Of a stretch of DNA of 64,000 nt, positions 13,401 through 25,424 are shown in pieces. The position numbers were made by a program, and so were the translations under genes. Origin of the DNA: Chondrilla cf. caribensis. Its lineage: Eukaryota; Porifera; Demospongiae; Chondrillida; Chondrillidae. Below the pieces are notes generated by a model. That model saw only the letters and a list, made by a program, of their open reading frames with translations, had not been told where the DNA came from and ran no database searches. Where the stretch lies: the NCBI GenBank assembly GCA_964020155.1, contig OZ026566.1, forward strand, positions 1,998,289 through 2,062,288, read 5' to 3'. How positions within the stretch are numbered: position 1 is the first letter of the stretch; each line of letters starts with the position of its first letter.

Positions 13401-15849
13401 ACTCTCTTTCCTTTCTAATTCGCTAACATCATCTAGCAGTACCGACTACCATGAAGCATCCATCCCAAGAGTCTTCTCACTTTCATAATAGTGGTCTTTG
13501 AAACTTTGTGTCTCTGATCCTCCTAGAGCTTAATCAGCTGTGCAGTTGTTGTTACATCGTTTGTTTTCATTGTCCTCTTTAATACGACTTTCTATCAACT
13601 TCAATATTTCTTGAGATATTTTTGTTGGTCGACTAGATCCAGGAACAAAAACGGACAAGAGATGGTCCCATGTTTTTTGTACTATTGAATCATTGCCCAA
13701 ACACAGAAGCTTTAGACTTCTTTAAGGATACTTGGAAGATATCCATACAAAACACTTCTGCTCAAGTATACTTTAATAATCCACTGTTTACAATACACCG
13801 TTAGAACCATTCTCTCTCAAATATCATCAACTTGTACACAATTGCAGTAGACGCTTGATGACATGATTCAAGCAACGTTTAATCTGTGAATTTATAACAT
13901 TCCATTAACCGTTATCTGTTAATGGTTAACAGAAATCATTAACTTTTAAACTTTAACCGCTATCGGATCAACTGGTAGCTTTTTTATCCGGTAACTTTTA
14001 CTTTTTTTCAAACTGTACCATACAGGGTATACCAGGTATCACTATACAGAATGCTGGACTAGGCCATTTCATTCCATCTCTGTTATAGTATATTTTATAT
14101 GATTGTCTTTGTTTGTTTTCTTGTGAAGCTACTTGGAGAAGTATGCACGTACAATGCACTCTAATATCCCTGGTTTCAAAACAAATAACACTTACTCTGT
14201 GTTCAGTACGTTGGCTAGATGCAGCTTTAACAGGTGGTACTTCAGTAGGTTCAACACTTGGAGCCACTGCAATCGGTTTATCTAACATACGTACAGATGA
14301 CAAATATAATATGTACATTACCAGCAGATATAAGAGGTTGTTTGCTTGCATGTAATGTATGTAATAATAATACTGTACAAAATAACATAGCATATTCTGA
14401 TGTACATAGACGTCATTGCATGTATCTGATTTCACAAGGTTTCGTCTCTTTATGAATGACAATCTAGACAACCATTCACAATTCTACCAATTCTGCCATG
14501 AACAGAAACAAACAGCAACCTCCCATTGTACATTTTGTATTGGGTTCAATGCATTCAATAATGTTATGGATCCCTAAATTTTTAAGCACAGAATATTGTA
14601 TATATCACTTCAGTAAATCAGAAAATGAACTGGATTTGATCAAACCACATTCTGTAATTGCATATAGGCTTGTCTCTATTGAACATACATACATACACAC
14701 ATACGTAGGCTATTTGTGTATGCAAATGCAACTGTACCTGGAAGTGGTGGTAAGGTTGGCGGTTGATCAGGGATTGGAGCATCTCCAAGGGGAGTACTAG
14801 GGATAACCTCTGAAACCTGTTCTGAAGTAGATGGCTCCACTGTCGGTGAATCTTTACTCACTGCTGCTGTACTACCTACATACATACATATATATGTTTG
14901 TACACATAGAAATAAATAGAAATAAACATACGTATGTATGTACATACATATGTATGTATAAGTATGCACATGCTGTACATGTCTCCATACATACAGGTAT
15001 GAAATTAGTTAACTATTAAGTAGACAACCAATCCCAAATTACACATACACATGTCTACACATGATGCAGTTTTATACATTACATGTAATAGTTGTAGCCT
15101 GACAAAGTGTGCTACAACAGCAACAAAGTGATAGACGTGATTGATCACTGAGAGCGAAGCCTGAGAAAATCATTTATCACTTTATCCTGCTGTTGAACTC
15201 CTAGACAGGCTACAACTATTATATGACATTATATGTGGAAAACTATATAAATTTCCACTGAATCAAGAAGCATGTTAGACTCACACACAAAAAAACAGTA
15301 TAATACTCAGGTAAGTATATAGGCATAAAGTGAATGCTAACCTTCAGTGTCAATCCTACAAAGTAATGTGCCAGCAGTAACCTTTTCCCCATCAGGAGAT
15401 AGTATTGCCACAATGATACCAGCAACAGGTGCATTCACTGGAATTGAAGTCTTAAGAAGAAATATACAATAATATTCTGTACAACAACAACTATTTTAGT
15501 AGCTTATAGATATGTACTTTGTCTGTTTCAATTTCTGCAATCTGTTCATCTACGACAACAGCATCACCTACAGCTGAAAATATGAAAAACATCGGTATTC
15601 AAAAGTAGATACATTGATAAAATAAATTGTCGTAATCACATTTATCCCATTTTACATCCCCTTCCGTAATAGATTCAGCAAATGCTGGTGTCTTGACTTC
15701 AATGCTTTCATCTGCAAAGATAATACAGTGAAAAAGTATAAACATACGTACAAGAAATACATATTATACGCATAGTTCAATTCTTACACTTCAATGATGT
15801 TGCAGATAAGAATCGCGCACTCATATAATGAACACTTTCTTTCCAGGTC
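4801..15849 (-). CDS. DLST: Dihydrolipoamide succinyltransferase (E2 of 2-oxoglutarate dehydrogenase)
   Basis: Twelve exons join in frame: 15849-15788, 15711-15640, 15573-15518, 15450-15342, 14875-14738, 14281-14196, 10273-10176, 9613-9483, 9036-8969, 8701-8618, 8531-8364, 4935-4801. Order of domains: lipoyl domain with the lipoylation site EIETDK (exons 2-4), a proline-rich linker with no recognisable E1/E3-binding domain, and the catalytic core from [17 protein letters not shown] to the active-site DHRLIDG and the C-terminal end MDL. From the ATG at 15,824 the product is 393 residues, about the length of mature animal DLST. It would act in the mitochondrial matrix, moving succinyl groups from lipoamide to CoA in the TCA cycle. 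Exon 15849-15788 begins in a phase that needs an upstream exon, so the targeting peptide is probably further upstream. Introns 1 to 11 carry many transposon relics but none breaks an exon. Confidence 0.93.
5009..5140. repeat. MITE copy, GTTGTAGCCTG family (1 of 4)
   Basis: It begins GTTGTAGCCTGAGCAAGTG and ends with an imperfect complement (CACACCTAGACAGGTTACAC). Related copies lie at 15,091-15,216, 29,949-30,039 and 37,828-37,924. This copy is inside the last DLST intron. Confidence 0.6.
5270..6587 (+). mobile_element. Tc1/mariner-like DNA transposon
   Basis: A 1.3-kb element with inverted termini: TCAAAAGTAAGTGACCA at 5,279-5,295 and its complement at 6,566-6,582. Similarity extends inward to an AAAATGGCT motif at both ends. 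TA-rich sequence flanks each side, as expected for TA target duplication. It carries a broken DD34E transposase and lies in the last DLST intron. Confidence 0.9.
5445..6432 (+). pseudogene. Tc1-like DD34E transposase, two frameshifts
   Basis: The reading frame from [13 protein letters not shown] carries the helix-turn-helix DNA-binding part ([13 protein letters not shown]). The catalytic triad is in [19 protein letters not shown] and [12 protein letters not shown], with 34 residues between the second Asp and the Glu. The frame changes near 5,826 (before [10 protein letters not shown]) and again near 5,960 (before [10 protein letters not shown]), so this copy cannot make active transposase. 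The open frame upstream to 5,289 is the terminal repeat read through and is probably not protein. Confidence 0.9.
6770..7151 (-). pseudogene. Crypton-like / DUF3504-type transposon remnant
   Basis: The minus-strand frame has [20 protein letters not shown], then a region ending [11 protein letters not shown], an in-frame stop, DG..YSPKI, and finally [18 protein letters not shown]. This order resembles the N-terminal part of the Crypton tyrosine-recombinase / ZMYM-KCTD1-type proteins common in invertebrate genomes (FV.EARKKDG..Y.P). The recombinase catalytic part is absent. Assignment rests on remembered family motifs. Confidence 0.5.
7261..7373. mobile_element. Foldback element with CCCTCGGG core
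   Basis: Near-perfect palindrome with arms of about 40 bases (GTTATTGTATGGCCAATTGT facing its complement) around a GC-rich centre at 7,303-7,333. The centre, CCCTCGGGCGCTTCGCGCCC, recurs in the foldback elements at 27,779 and 44,982, although the arms are unrelated. An (AT)n tract follows. Confidence 0.75.
10800..10830 (-). repeat. Small 3'-end remnant of non-LTR element
   Basis: GGCTACTATTAAGATTCCCA resembles the terminal segment found at 58,322-58,367 and 61,410-61,456. It is too short for firm assignment. Confidence 0.3.
10981..11190. mobile_element. MITE with TACTGTATAGCGGGAAA termini
   Basis: Inverted ends TACTGTATAGCGGGAAAT at 10,981 and ATTTCCCGCTATACGGTA ending at 11,190, with TA at each border. 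The interior is made of repeated AAAATTTTCGCGGATG-like segments and has no open frame. It lies in DLST intron 6. Confidence 0.75.
11250..13010 (+). pseudogene. Reverse-transcriptase retroelement relic, copy 1
   Basis: In order: a Cys-rich finger ([15 protein letters not shown], about 11,275), a segment with [12 protein letters not shown] (about 11,810), the post-catalytic region ([43 protein letters not shown]; 12,250-12,480), and a C-terminal Cys/His region ([23 protein letters not shown]; 12,780-12,960). Several frameshifts and stops and a missing catalytic centre make it inactive. The same protein family occurs at 40,400-43,140 on the other strand. The family is common as predicted proteins in sponges and cnidarians; I cannot name its class with certainty. 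Confidence 0.75.
13020..13710 (-). pseudogene. Second Tc1/mariner transposase remnant
   Basis: The minus-strand frames show a degraded DNA-binding region ([26 protein letters not shown]) followed by [10 protein letters not shown] and [13 protein letters not shown], matching the second Asp and the region of the third acidic residue of Tc1-like transposases (the Glu of NPIE reads Gly here). Stops and shifts are frequent. No clear terminal repeats were found. Confidence 0.65.
15091..15216. repeat. MITE copy, GTTGTAGCCTG family (2 of 4)
   Basis: The best-preserved copy. It begins GTTGTAGCCTGACAAAGTG and ends CTAGACAGGCTACAAC, and the middle also pairs (AAAGTGATA/TATCACTTT). It lies in DLST intron 4. 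Confidence 0.75.
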
Positions 15850-18800
15850 CTTGATACAAAGCAGAAAGTACAGGAATCATATCAGTAGGAATAAAATGTA
15901 GTGAATGAACACCCATGCACATATACAAGCATGTACATACACATGCATGCCCTCAAGCACACACATCCACACATCCATGTACACAAACATATATAAAGCT
16001 GGGAGGTTATTTTTAAACAGTCTTTTTAAAGATGCTTGGGGCTATCTTTAGACACAATTTTTCTCAAGTATCAAGTGCTAAACAGCAAGATTTCTGAAGC
16101 AAATTATCTTTCTTATATTACAAATTCTCTTTTTTCGCAACATATTAAACTACAGTATAGTGATTGAATGCATGAGTAATTGTCAATATAATGAATACAA
16201 GTGGACATAGGGTTACTACTGAAAAAATGCAGAAGACATCAACCAATTACAATATAGTAATCCATACTGACCTTGGTAAAGATGAGGACTTTGGATACAA
16301 AATCCCTACGTAAATGGCAAGAAATTAAGCTTTCTTAAACACATGCATCCATATTGTTGTTATACTCTTATTGTAGTGGTAAATATTGTCCACTAATGCG
16401 TTCATACAAGTTAGCTTATACCCTGTTTACACGGACCCAGATAAAAGAGGGAAACTGCCAATTAAAATGATTCTAAATACTTCGATAGTGAGAAAATCGC
16501 TCACTTCCAGAAAATTGCTCTCATAAGCCAGCCACTTTTCGCATGACATCACTATGGGTACTCAGATTTTAGCAATGCCTATGTAAGTACGTAAGATGGC
16601 GAAACACGATCGAAAATTTGCTTTGATTGATGAATTCATCAAGATACCCAACAGATACATGGCTTGGGGTTGTAGCCGAGCCCCCTCACTTCAATTTAAG
16701 GGGGTTCAAATTCACCCTGGTTATATGGTTCCTAAGCCCCTGCAAAAAAATTGCATACGTACAGTGGGCATCAAGATGCAATTTGCACAAGTACATGCAC
16801 CTATGAACAGGAACCAAATCATAATATTATTATGAAAAGGGTTATCAAGTATTGAATGTTTACAATGATGTGAGAGTAAAAATAAAAAAATTAGAGAGTT
16901 GCTCGTGCATAAGACACAGGTTCATTAATGATTCAAAAGAACAATAAATCCTGGCAATGCTGATACATACAAGGTGCATATACGTATGTATATACAATGT
17001 TAAACAGAGAAATGACAATTGACAGGGGAGTTCTCAAGCTTGAGGGGATCTTGCAGGTCTTTGTCTTTGTCCCATACTGTGATTGATCTTGCCCAGATGT
17101 TCTGAGTGCAGGTGTATGTCCTGGCAGCTCTGTCCAACATATTCTTGGCTGCTTATTGGCATATTTTTATCTGCTCTTGGCTTCCAGAGGAAACTGCATC
17201 CTAGGTTGGCTTTAGATAGCAACCCAGGGTGCCTATCTCCAATGTACAGTAGAAGATTCTGAGGTTGGCTGATTGACTTGCATACGTAATTGCCAGGATG
17301 TTGCGATATTTTTTCAGTTTAAGGCAGAAGCTGAGGATGGCGTTGGTGGTAGGGTTGGAAAAGCTATAGGGTGCATTTACGTCCTGCAATGATTCTCCTG
17401 GCACCTTCTAAAGTTGATGGGTGATGGAAGACAGTCACAGCCTGCTCCAAGCAGAGATAACAATTGATGTAAAGGGAGACCTTGCATGATTCGCTTTCAC
17501 AGTTTCTCCTGCATCTCCAGTTCAGCAATATCAGCAATCTTCCTACAGACTGTAAGTTTCCCAATGTTGGAGTCGGCCTCTTCCTCAGCAACAACATGGA
17601 TTTAGATGATTCAGCTTTAGTTATGTATGTACACATACTCTGGGATGGTCCACGCTGGAAAGAGGCTCACCAGTTGCTATTGTTAAGGCTGTGTCTTAAA
17701 TTGTTATCATCTGAGTCGCATATCGCCTCCTACCTCTTCGTCAATCTTGTGAACTGGTGGCTCAAACTGGTACAATTGTAACTCAAGGATCCCTGAATTC
17801 TCAATAGAACCCTCATGTGTATCAGAGGAGCTTCTGTTTTCATTGTATGAAGATACCTGGAATGACATAGCAATCTTGAAATCGACTTCTTCAAACGTCC
17901 TCACTCCTTGCCACACTGAAGTATCTACCAAGTACCCATAGTGACATAATGGCTAAGATTTCACATTTTTTGACCAGAAGACAGGAAATGCCCACACATA
18001 TTGTTTTTTTGGTGACTTTGGGCACTCATAAATCCCCCATCATGACCCAATTCCCCATAAAATGGGTATCACTAGCTGGACTGTCTCAGAAAGTACTGTC
18101 CATTAGTCAAATATCAATAAAAACACGTTAGTGGACCTTTAACACTGATTTGGGAAAGACCAATGTACAATGGGCTAACATTCAACCCTTGATGATGGTT
18201 TACTACTACTTTCATTCATTACAATTTTTATATGACTACATAGAATACACAGGTCACAGCTAGTTCCTACAGTTTCAATACAACAGGAAATAAGACTCAA
18301 AGATGTATCCTATGTGAAAGACTGGATTTAGCAATGTGACTTTTGTCATGAAGAATGTACGTCTACAGAATTTCCAGCAGTCAGTACACACTATAGACTA
18401 AGGATTGCTAATAAAGTATAACCTCTTTACAACAGCACTTTTATCATAGTGTCCTCGTGACAACATGCCTTTTGGGCACATGAAATAATATTTATAGGAA
18501 TTGTAGAGAGGTCTGACTGCAAACGCATTTTCATGTATAACATATCATAATTAGATACAGAAACAATGTATACAATTTGAAGTGTTACTATTTGTGACAT
18601 TTATCAAATCTGCAAATGTATCAAGTGATGTCATTTCGCCATATAATATGACAAAACACTTTGCCTTACTACAATATTCGGTATATATTCCAACAACATC
18701 ATTGCAATACCACTAACACTGACATTCCAAGGGAATTTTTGTTTTTGTCTGTTGCACCACATAGATCACCTTGTCAGGTTCTACCAATAATTAGTGAGTC

Positions 18801-19011
18801 TCGTTCTCTCTTATCTCAGTTTTCAACTGCATCTTGTAAACACTATTTATGAATATATGCAATGGTCCTATACTTCATTACTTCTCTAGCTAGCTAATCT
18901 AACCTGTCCCACCTTTCATGGAATTCGAGGCAACTATACTGATGTTCCTAATAGCATACTGCAAAAAATGAATGAAAAGATCTAATATAACATATTCCGG
19001 GGCCCTATGAC
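15850..19011. other. Long region 5' of the first recognised DLST exon, no recognised gene
   Basis: About 3.1 kb, probably a DLST intron. Short open frames exist on both strands (for example 17,364-17,636 and 17,707-17,931 on minus) but match nothing I recognise and are not joined by convincing splice sites. The segment 16,420-18,150 may be an old transposon. The sequence near 18,420-18,530 resembles 9,850-9,990 and 32,740-32,920 (cctcttta..aacatg..tgggcac), a dispersed old repeat. Confidence 0.4.
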
Positions 19012-19230
19012 TAAACGAGTTTACCTGGTATCCCAGCTTCTGAAGTAGTTTCCAACAACGAAGAGCCATTTTTAACTCGAAACCCAGGACCATGAATTCG
19101 TTTGTCGTATTCCGGGGCAAACGCATCTGATTGGTTGAATGGGCCCTTTCCTGGTCTAGCTCGCCAGACTGCTGTTCTTTTCTCTCCTCGCCTCCTGGGC
19201 GTCGGCTCCGACACCAGTAAACGCCCATAA
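19012..19230 (-). other. Possible 5' exon and GC-rich promoter region upstream of DLST
   Basis: A locally CpG-rich stretch (19,190-19,255) lies on the 5' side of DLST. On the minus strand, an ATG at 19,066 opens a short reading frame, MALRCWKLLQKLGYQ, that ends at a good donor (CAG|GTAAAC, about 19,020). Its basic and hydrophobic residues without acids look like the start of a mitochondrial targeting peptide. It ends in phase 0, whereas the first recognised DLST exon needs phase 2, so a direct join would break the frame. Either a small exon is missing or this exon belongs to another transcript. Confidence 0.3.
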
Positions 19231-19254
19231 TAAACGCCTACCCCGCGCGACGAC

Positions 19255-19374
19255 GATTGTAACAGGCAAGACCATATTATGGAAGGTGATGTCCGTTCTA
19301 TGTATACTGCCGGTACGAGTTTTAGTGTACATCAAGCGTCTAATTTAGCACTGTTGGACAGAGGTAAACTTCAC
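19255..19374 (+). repeat. Dispersed duplicated segment, copy 1
   Basis: GATTGTAACAGGCAAGAC...CTAATTTAGCACT...GAGGTAAA is repeated at 26,875-26,989 on the same strand. In copy 2 the frame reads VHSVYTASIRQAANLALLAV; copy 1 reads a related SVHQASNLALLDRGK. This suggests an old coding exon, family unknown. Confidence 0.5.
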
Positions 19375-19798
19375 CTTTGTATTCAATTGATGCCCTCCCT
19401 ACTAACTTTTATTCGGTCCGACCATTCACCGTTAACCGGCTACGTACTCAAGGACCTCTGATAAAGCACCAATGATGGGATTCGTAAACCATGCATGGTG
19501 CAGTTTGAAATATTCTAAATACATACGAACATCGTGATTTTTGTTGTGTGGTTGGTGCTATTTGATCGAAGTGTACAGTATATTGCTAACTAATTAATCC
19601 AATTCAAGTTAATTTTGTTCATGCAGTCAGATTCTACATACACCATTATTACAATTAAAGTATTATGATAATTATTATGACAAGTACAGCGCATAGTTCA
19701 CGTATAAATCAGTCAGCTTCAATTGTTGTGTGTATACCTATGGTTAACAGTACTACCTCCAAAGGATCCTTAGGTTCCTTTGAGCCATCCATGGCCAC

Positions 19799-20245
19799 TC
19801 ATTTTGGAGTAAGTTTGTACATGACCACTCCATGAGGGGGTACAGAGCCGGACACCTTCCCTGACATCACTCCGGCATCCTTGTGGAGCCACAGGTCACG
19901 TGCCGAGGCCTGCTGAGATTGGAGACCAACGGTCTTGAAGTCCGTGGTGATGGTTTAAGTGTTGCTGTCGTCTAGGTTCAGCAGAATGACAGCAACCGAA
20001 CCTCCAGAAAGGGGACCAGCCCACACTTGTTCCTTGGAGTCACTGCTGTTCCACACCATGTGACCTTGAACACCTTTCAAGAGGCAAAAGAAGTACTCAA
20101 ACAAGTAGAGACAACTGATGAGCTAGATTAGACTCGGGCACACAGGTTTTTGTTTGGTACTGTAATGGGAATTTCTATCTGTGGAAGGAGGGGAAAGGGA
20201 ATGCCCCACCCTCGAAGTATTCACCAAAATTGATTAATTAAACAT

Positions 20246-20328
<83 letters not shown>

Positions 20329-20374
20329 CGTATATGCACGCAGGCATGTATGCATGCACACACACACGCACACG

Positions 20375-20427
<53 letters not shown>

Positions 20428-23197
20428 AAATTGTACACTGGCAGCAGCTGTATACATCTCCAAATGAAACTCTGGATCATATAGTGAATGTATTGTGAAT
20501 TAACAACTGTCATGATTTTGTGTGAAACATACCCAAAGAATCTTGATTAACTGCAATCACTTCAGAGTTACTCAATATTTCCAGTGTATCATTGGACATT
20601 GATGACATATCGCAGCTAATCAACAGAGGAGCCTTAGCCAAACACCAGAGACTGAAGTGTGTAATGTACTCTGTTTTTGACATTCCTCCGTTCCCAATCT
20701 CCAGCATGTCTGGGTCATTCCATCCACCCGGAGCAGAATAATTCCACCACTTGTCGTTTGCAAGAATCCTACCTACAAAGTACACAACATAACAAACAAC
20801 TCAAAGAAGACCCCTCACTTAAACACGAAAATCCACAATAGATACATTTACACATACTACACACAAGTAGGTCCTTACTAATCATGCTCTTCCAGTTGTC
20901 TTTAATGTCCCCTGTTGTCCTCCAGCTGTTACCAACAGCAGGTGCCCATGTAGCAGGGTCCTCCACACCCCACTCACACAAGGAATACAAGATCAGCCGG
21001 CCAGTTTTATTCAAAGCATCCCGCATTTTGGGATAGCGAATTTTGACATCAATACCTTGAAATTTGGAAGAAAAACATTCAATCAATTCCAAATCTTAAG
21101 TTGTGCAAACAGGAAAGCATCAATAAAAGCATTTCCATATCACGATAACCAAAATGTTAAGACCAAAGTTAAAATCCATGTAACCAGGCGTCCTTGATTT
21201 CTTTGTATAGGAACACTGGTATAGGAACACCTGTATAACTGGAAGCACTGGTACAGCAGCTGGGGTACAGGAGTAGTGGTATAGGAACAGTGGTTTGAAC
21301 TCAACTGAACATGTAAGTAATGATCACCACAACCAAGTGATCTACGTATTTCATAATCCTTCATACATATATGCATAATCTATTCAACTCACTAAGAGCA
21401 ACACTCACACACCTTCATTATGGCAATTATCATACTTTAGATAATCAACCTGCCAAGAAGCATACATCTCTGCATTGTTGGTTTCATACCCAAGAGAACC
21501 TGGACGACCTGTAACAGGACACGATACAAACATACATAATGTACGTAAGACAAGAAAGTGAATATTAGGACGGTGTGAATTATTGCATCTACTTCTATTA
21601 TAAGATAATTATAATGATAAAGAGTTAAGCATTATTGTGAAAACGCTTCCTCCCTCATTTACTTTTAGAAAAAAAGCATATGTTAACGTTTTTAACTCAA
21701 AAACTATAGACTGGACCAATTTGTATAATGGTTAACACATATATACGTACGTACCTTCATTAGTTTATTAGTCTATTTCATCTAATTTCATCATGCATCA
21801 AGCTAAGTATAATGTTTCGATCATATGATTATCGTGATAATAGTGATAAAATGCCTATTATTGGATGTAGGTTTGAGAATTATGCCACAAATGTATTGAA
21901 TATTTTATAACAACTCTCAACCTTTGAATATTACTGAGTGGATAAACGATATATATGTACAGTATAGTCCAAATTGAAATAGGTCACCAAGCAATTTGAA
22001 GGCTACTCAAATCTATAATTCTTATCTGAGGTACTTGCTATACAATAGCACCTTAAAGGTAGTAGTTGACAAAGTGTACATGAACCAAATGGAGTGTATG
22101 TGCTAACCAAGGGGTATACTAGATAAGTGTTTCACTGTGAATGCTAACTTAACTGAGAGTGCTTACTACAAATGTACAACAGTGGGACAATACTCTGGAA
22201 TATTCACTGTGAGCAAAGACTGTAGTAAGTCCCAAATAGGCATACTACAGAAACAACCCAAATGAAGATTAATTAAGTATATAATCCACTACATACGATG
22301 CTGGAGATCGTGTTTATATTCTTGTTATTTTAAGTGTTTGATCAGTCCCAATAAAAAATACTATATGCAATTAAAATGATGATTTAAATTTCCTACCATA
22401 TTTGCATAATGATTAGAGGAAGTTGCATGATTAGATGCGAGGTGTGATGTCGGGCTTATCACACCATAGGGTGGGGTATATTCAACTAGCTATGCATATC
22501 AGCCATGAACCTTGACAAGTTTCCGACCCAGCAGAGCTGTAGAGGCCAAACTTCAACCCCTTACTGTGGACGTACTGGATGAGGTCAGTCATGTTAGGGA
22601 AGGTGGTAGGATCGGATTGGATGGTACCGCTGGAACTGCGGCTCTTCTGCCAGCAATCATCGATATATATTGATATACTGATAGCCAACTTTATTCAGAC
22701 CACTATATACCTGTACATATATGTCAAGTAGAGCAAAGCAATACATATCACGTGTGAACAACCAGCACATGGGAAACACGTGGGTGACTTCACTGTTAGG
22801 TAAGTTGCAGCCAATGGGTAACATTACCAGGTGAACACTGTAATAGCAAAAGTAGTGGTAAATAGCTTCGTATTCTGAAGCAGGAAATGGTTTATTCTCG
22901 AATTACCGGAATATTACCGCAATCGGAATCACTCCACGTCCACTTCACCTTAGTATACCAGCCAACTCACTTGTCCTCATACAACCAACTCACGATAATT
23001 GCCCGTATCCAATCAAACCACACGAAGTGGTTACTCACCATAGCATCAGCAGCACCACGGATCACGCCGTCATTCACTCCACAGTGGAAGTGGTTCCAGG
23101 AATTCCAACCCATTTGCGGGGCCCTAGCTAACCCATTATTTAACGATTGAGTGCCACTTAGCACTGAGAAGACCAAGAAAACAATAAAACTATCCAT
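19799..23197 (-). pseudogene. GLA/NAGA-like: Alpha-galactosidase (GH27) gene, disabled
   Basis: Starts MDSFIVFLVFSVLSGTQS, a signal peptide, followed by LARAPQMGWNSWNHF (exon 23197-23039). Later exons hold DDCWQKS (about 22,650), VHSKGLKFGLYS, the nucleophile segment [11 protein letters not shown] (about 21,430), [11 protein letters not shown] (about 20,960) and the acid/base segment [14 protein letters not shown] (about 20,700). The last exon (20073-19799) forms the C-terminal beta domain and ends TPK. The family removes terminal alpha-linked galactose or GalNAc in lysosomes or outside the cell. Two defects are seen: four extra bases (ATAT) in YINI|DDCW near 22,665 shift the frame, and TAA at 19,957-19,955 stops the last exon after LDDSNT. 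A sequencing slip in the AT run could explain the first but not the second. Confidence 0.8.
20247..20425. repeat. (CA)n microsatellite, compound
   Basis: Two CA runs (20,247-20,324 and 20,377-20,425) separated by a degenerate spacer. It lies in the last intron of the alpha-galactosidase relic. The open frames here (poly Cys-Val, poly His-Thr) are artefacts. Confidence 0.97.
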
Positions 23198-23712
23198 GAC
23201 CTATACCGTACGTATGTAGTCACGCTCCCACCATAGACACTCTATACTATGCTCCCAATAACGTTTTCAGACCACTCCCTCTCTCGTGAGATATCTGGCG
23301 CGTTCCAATCACATGACATGCATACAATTATAACTTTAATTTAGAAAGTATTATAATCGACCTCCCTTAGAAGCCCCTAAATTTATATATACATTAAGTT
23401 TGGTGACACCTTTTCAATGAATACACAGTAATTATTAAACAAATTAAACGGAAAATAAACACACGAATACATATTGGATATTTCGAGCTATTGGAGATGC
23501 CGACAGTGCTCCTCCAAGGTTTGTTTATGTGGTCAAATTTCACGTTATTATAACATTATCACACCTATAATGATTATTGCGACAACAAGTACAGCACAAG
23601 ATTCATGTATGCATGTATAATCAGCCAGCTTCAATTGTTATGTGTGTATACCTATGGTTAACAGTACTACCTGCAAAGGATCCTTAGGTTCCTTTGAGCC
23701 ATCCATGGCCAC

Positions 23713-23987
23713 TCATTTTGGAGTAAGTTTGTACATGACCACTCCATGAGGGGGTACAGAGCCGGACACCTTCCCTGACATCACTCCGGCATCCTTGTGG
23801 AGCCACAGGTCACGTGCCGAGGCCTGCTGGGATTGGAGACCAATGGTCTTGAAGTCCGTGGTGATGGTTTAAGTGTTGCTGTCATCTAGGTTCAGCAGAA
23901 TGACAGCAACAGAGTCTTCAGAAAGGGGACCAGCCCACACTTGTTCCTTGGAGTCACTGCTGCTCCACACCATGTGACCTTGAACAC
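23713..23987 (-). pseudogene. GLA/NAGA-like: Extra copy B of the alpha-galactosidase last exon
   Basis: It repeats exon 20073-19799 at the same length (275 bases) with the splice acceptor and flanks; similarity runs from about 23,570 to 24,160. It carries the same in-frame TAA (23,871-23,869) after the LDDSNT position. It lies just upstream of the gene start at 23,197 and no further upstream exons are recognised, so it may be the remains of a tandem neighbour. Confidence 0.85.
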
Positions 23988-25424
23988 CTTTCGAGAGGCA
24001 AAAGAAGTACTCAAACAAGTAGAGACAACTGATGAGCTAGATACGTACAACACACACAGGTTTTTGCTTGGTAAAGCAAATTGCTATCTGTGGATCCTTC
24101 TACAGATAGAAATTTGGAAATGCCCACCCCCACCCCCCCTCCTTGAAATAATAGCCAAAATTCACTTGAGAATAATTTACATTAGCTTGCTTTCATGCAA
24201 GTTCATCATACACTAACCTGTAAATAGGTTCAGATGATTTGTGTCTTGTACTGTACATGTGCATGCATCTGACAATCTGTATGACTTAGTGTAAAGTGTG
24301 TTTTTGTGCCTTTACATAATATTATGCAATGCCATATACAACAGAATTTAATGTACCTTAATTGCTTGGCTATTTACAGGACATTTGCTGTAGGTATTTA
24401 TAACAAAATATCCAGTATGATTCAAGGCGACAGTAAGCAATAATATTATGACAATTACTTTTGAAGTTTGGACCACATAGTAATCTTGTCCAACATCTAA
24501 GATCAAATCTCACCAGTATGAAGAAAATATATATGGTTATGGAGAAACTTGAGGGGCATCTGCCCCTAGCTATAGTGTAGTATTGTGCTATTGAATGTGA
24601 AAACTGAGGTCTGGCAAAACATAGGACTCTTGCCCCATCTTAAGACTGTGTTGTGTTGTTCATTTCTTCATTTTGACGTATGGTGTTATCATTATGTGTA
24701 TCTTAACACCTTAAAGTTATAGTGCCCTGATTTTCAATAAAATGAACATCAATTATAAATTACACTTTATACTTTCCTTCAGTCCATCACTCATGCAAAC
24801 AGATCCATATTTATAATTAGCACATAATTATACAATATTTACAGCTATGGGTGTTATCTATAGGGATCTTATCTTTAGTTGAAACTGCAACACAAATTAT
24901 TACACAAGGTGATATTACAGTGTCTTAGATTTTATTGAAAATACATGGCAGTAGGGTCCTGGTGAATATTCTCCTCATCTGTCTCCAAAGTCGTTTCTTG
25001 AGGCTGAGGTTCTTAGTAGGATTCCTAGGAGAATCTTCCTTGGTAACGTTTTCACATAATATCACAGCTGGACATGAGTGACATTTGGGTATATTCTATA
25101 GTATGAGGAACAAGAGAAGACACTAGTTCAAACAGACACTGGTTACAAGATCTAGACCAGCTGACAGTGTGTACATCCAATCTAATTCCCTTCAATTATG
25201 GCCCACTACTCCGAGGAACAAGAAAAGACACAAGTTCAAACTGACACTGTCAGCTAGTCTTGTAACCAGTTTGCAGAATCAAATTTACCTGTATTTTGCA
25301 TGCATTCAGCTCAATAGTTGAGCTATTATATGGCAAATTATCTCGAACCACCTTTGACTCTGGTGATTTCCTCACTAATGCAGCAAAGATAACTTCACAC
25401 ATGAAGTTTTGGCAGTTTCTTTTG

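Noticed and set aside
17030..17931. Possible degenerate coding region on minus
   Set aside because: Several short frames with some Cys and Pro patterns, but no family recognised and no consistent splice sites; kept as unassigned.
20221..20513. Open frames of Cys-Val and His-Thr repeats
   Set aside because: They are translations of (CA)n/(TG)n microsatellites in every frame; the same holds at 26,018-26,473, 27,380-27,782 and 35,604-36,444.
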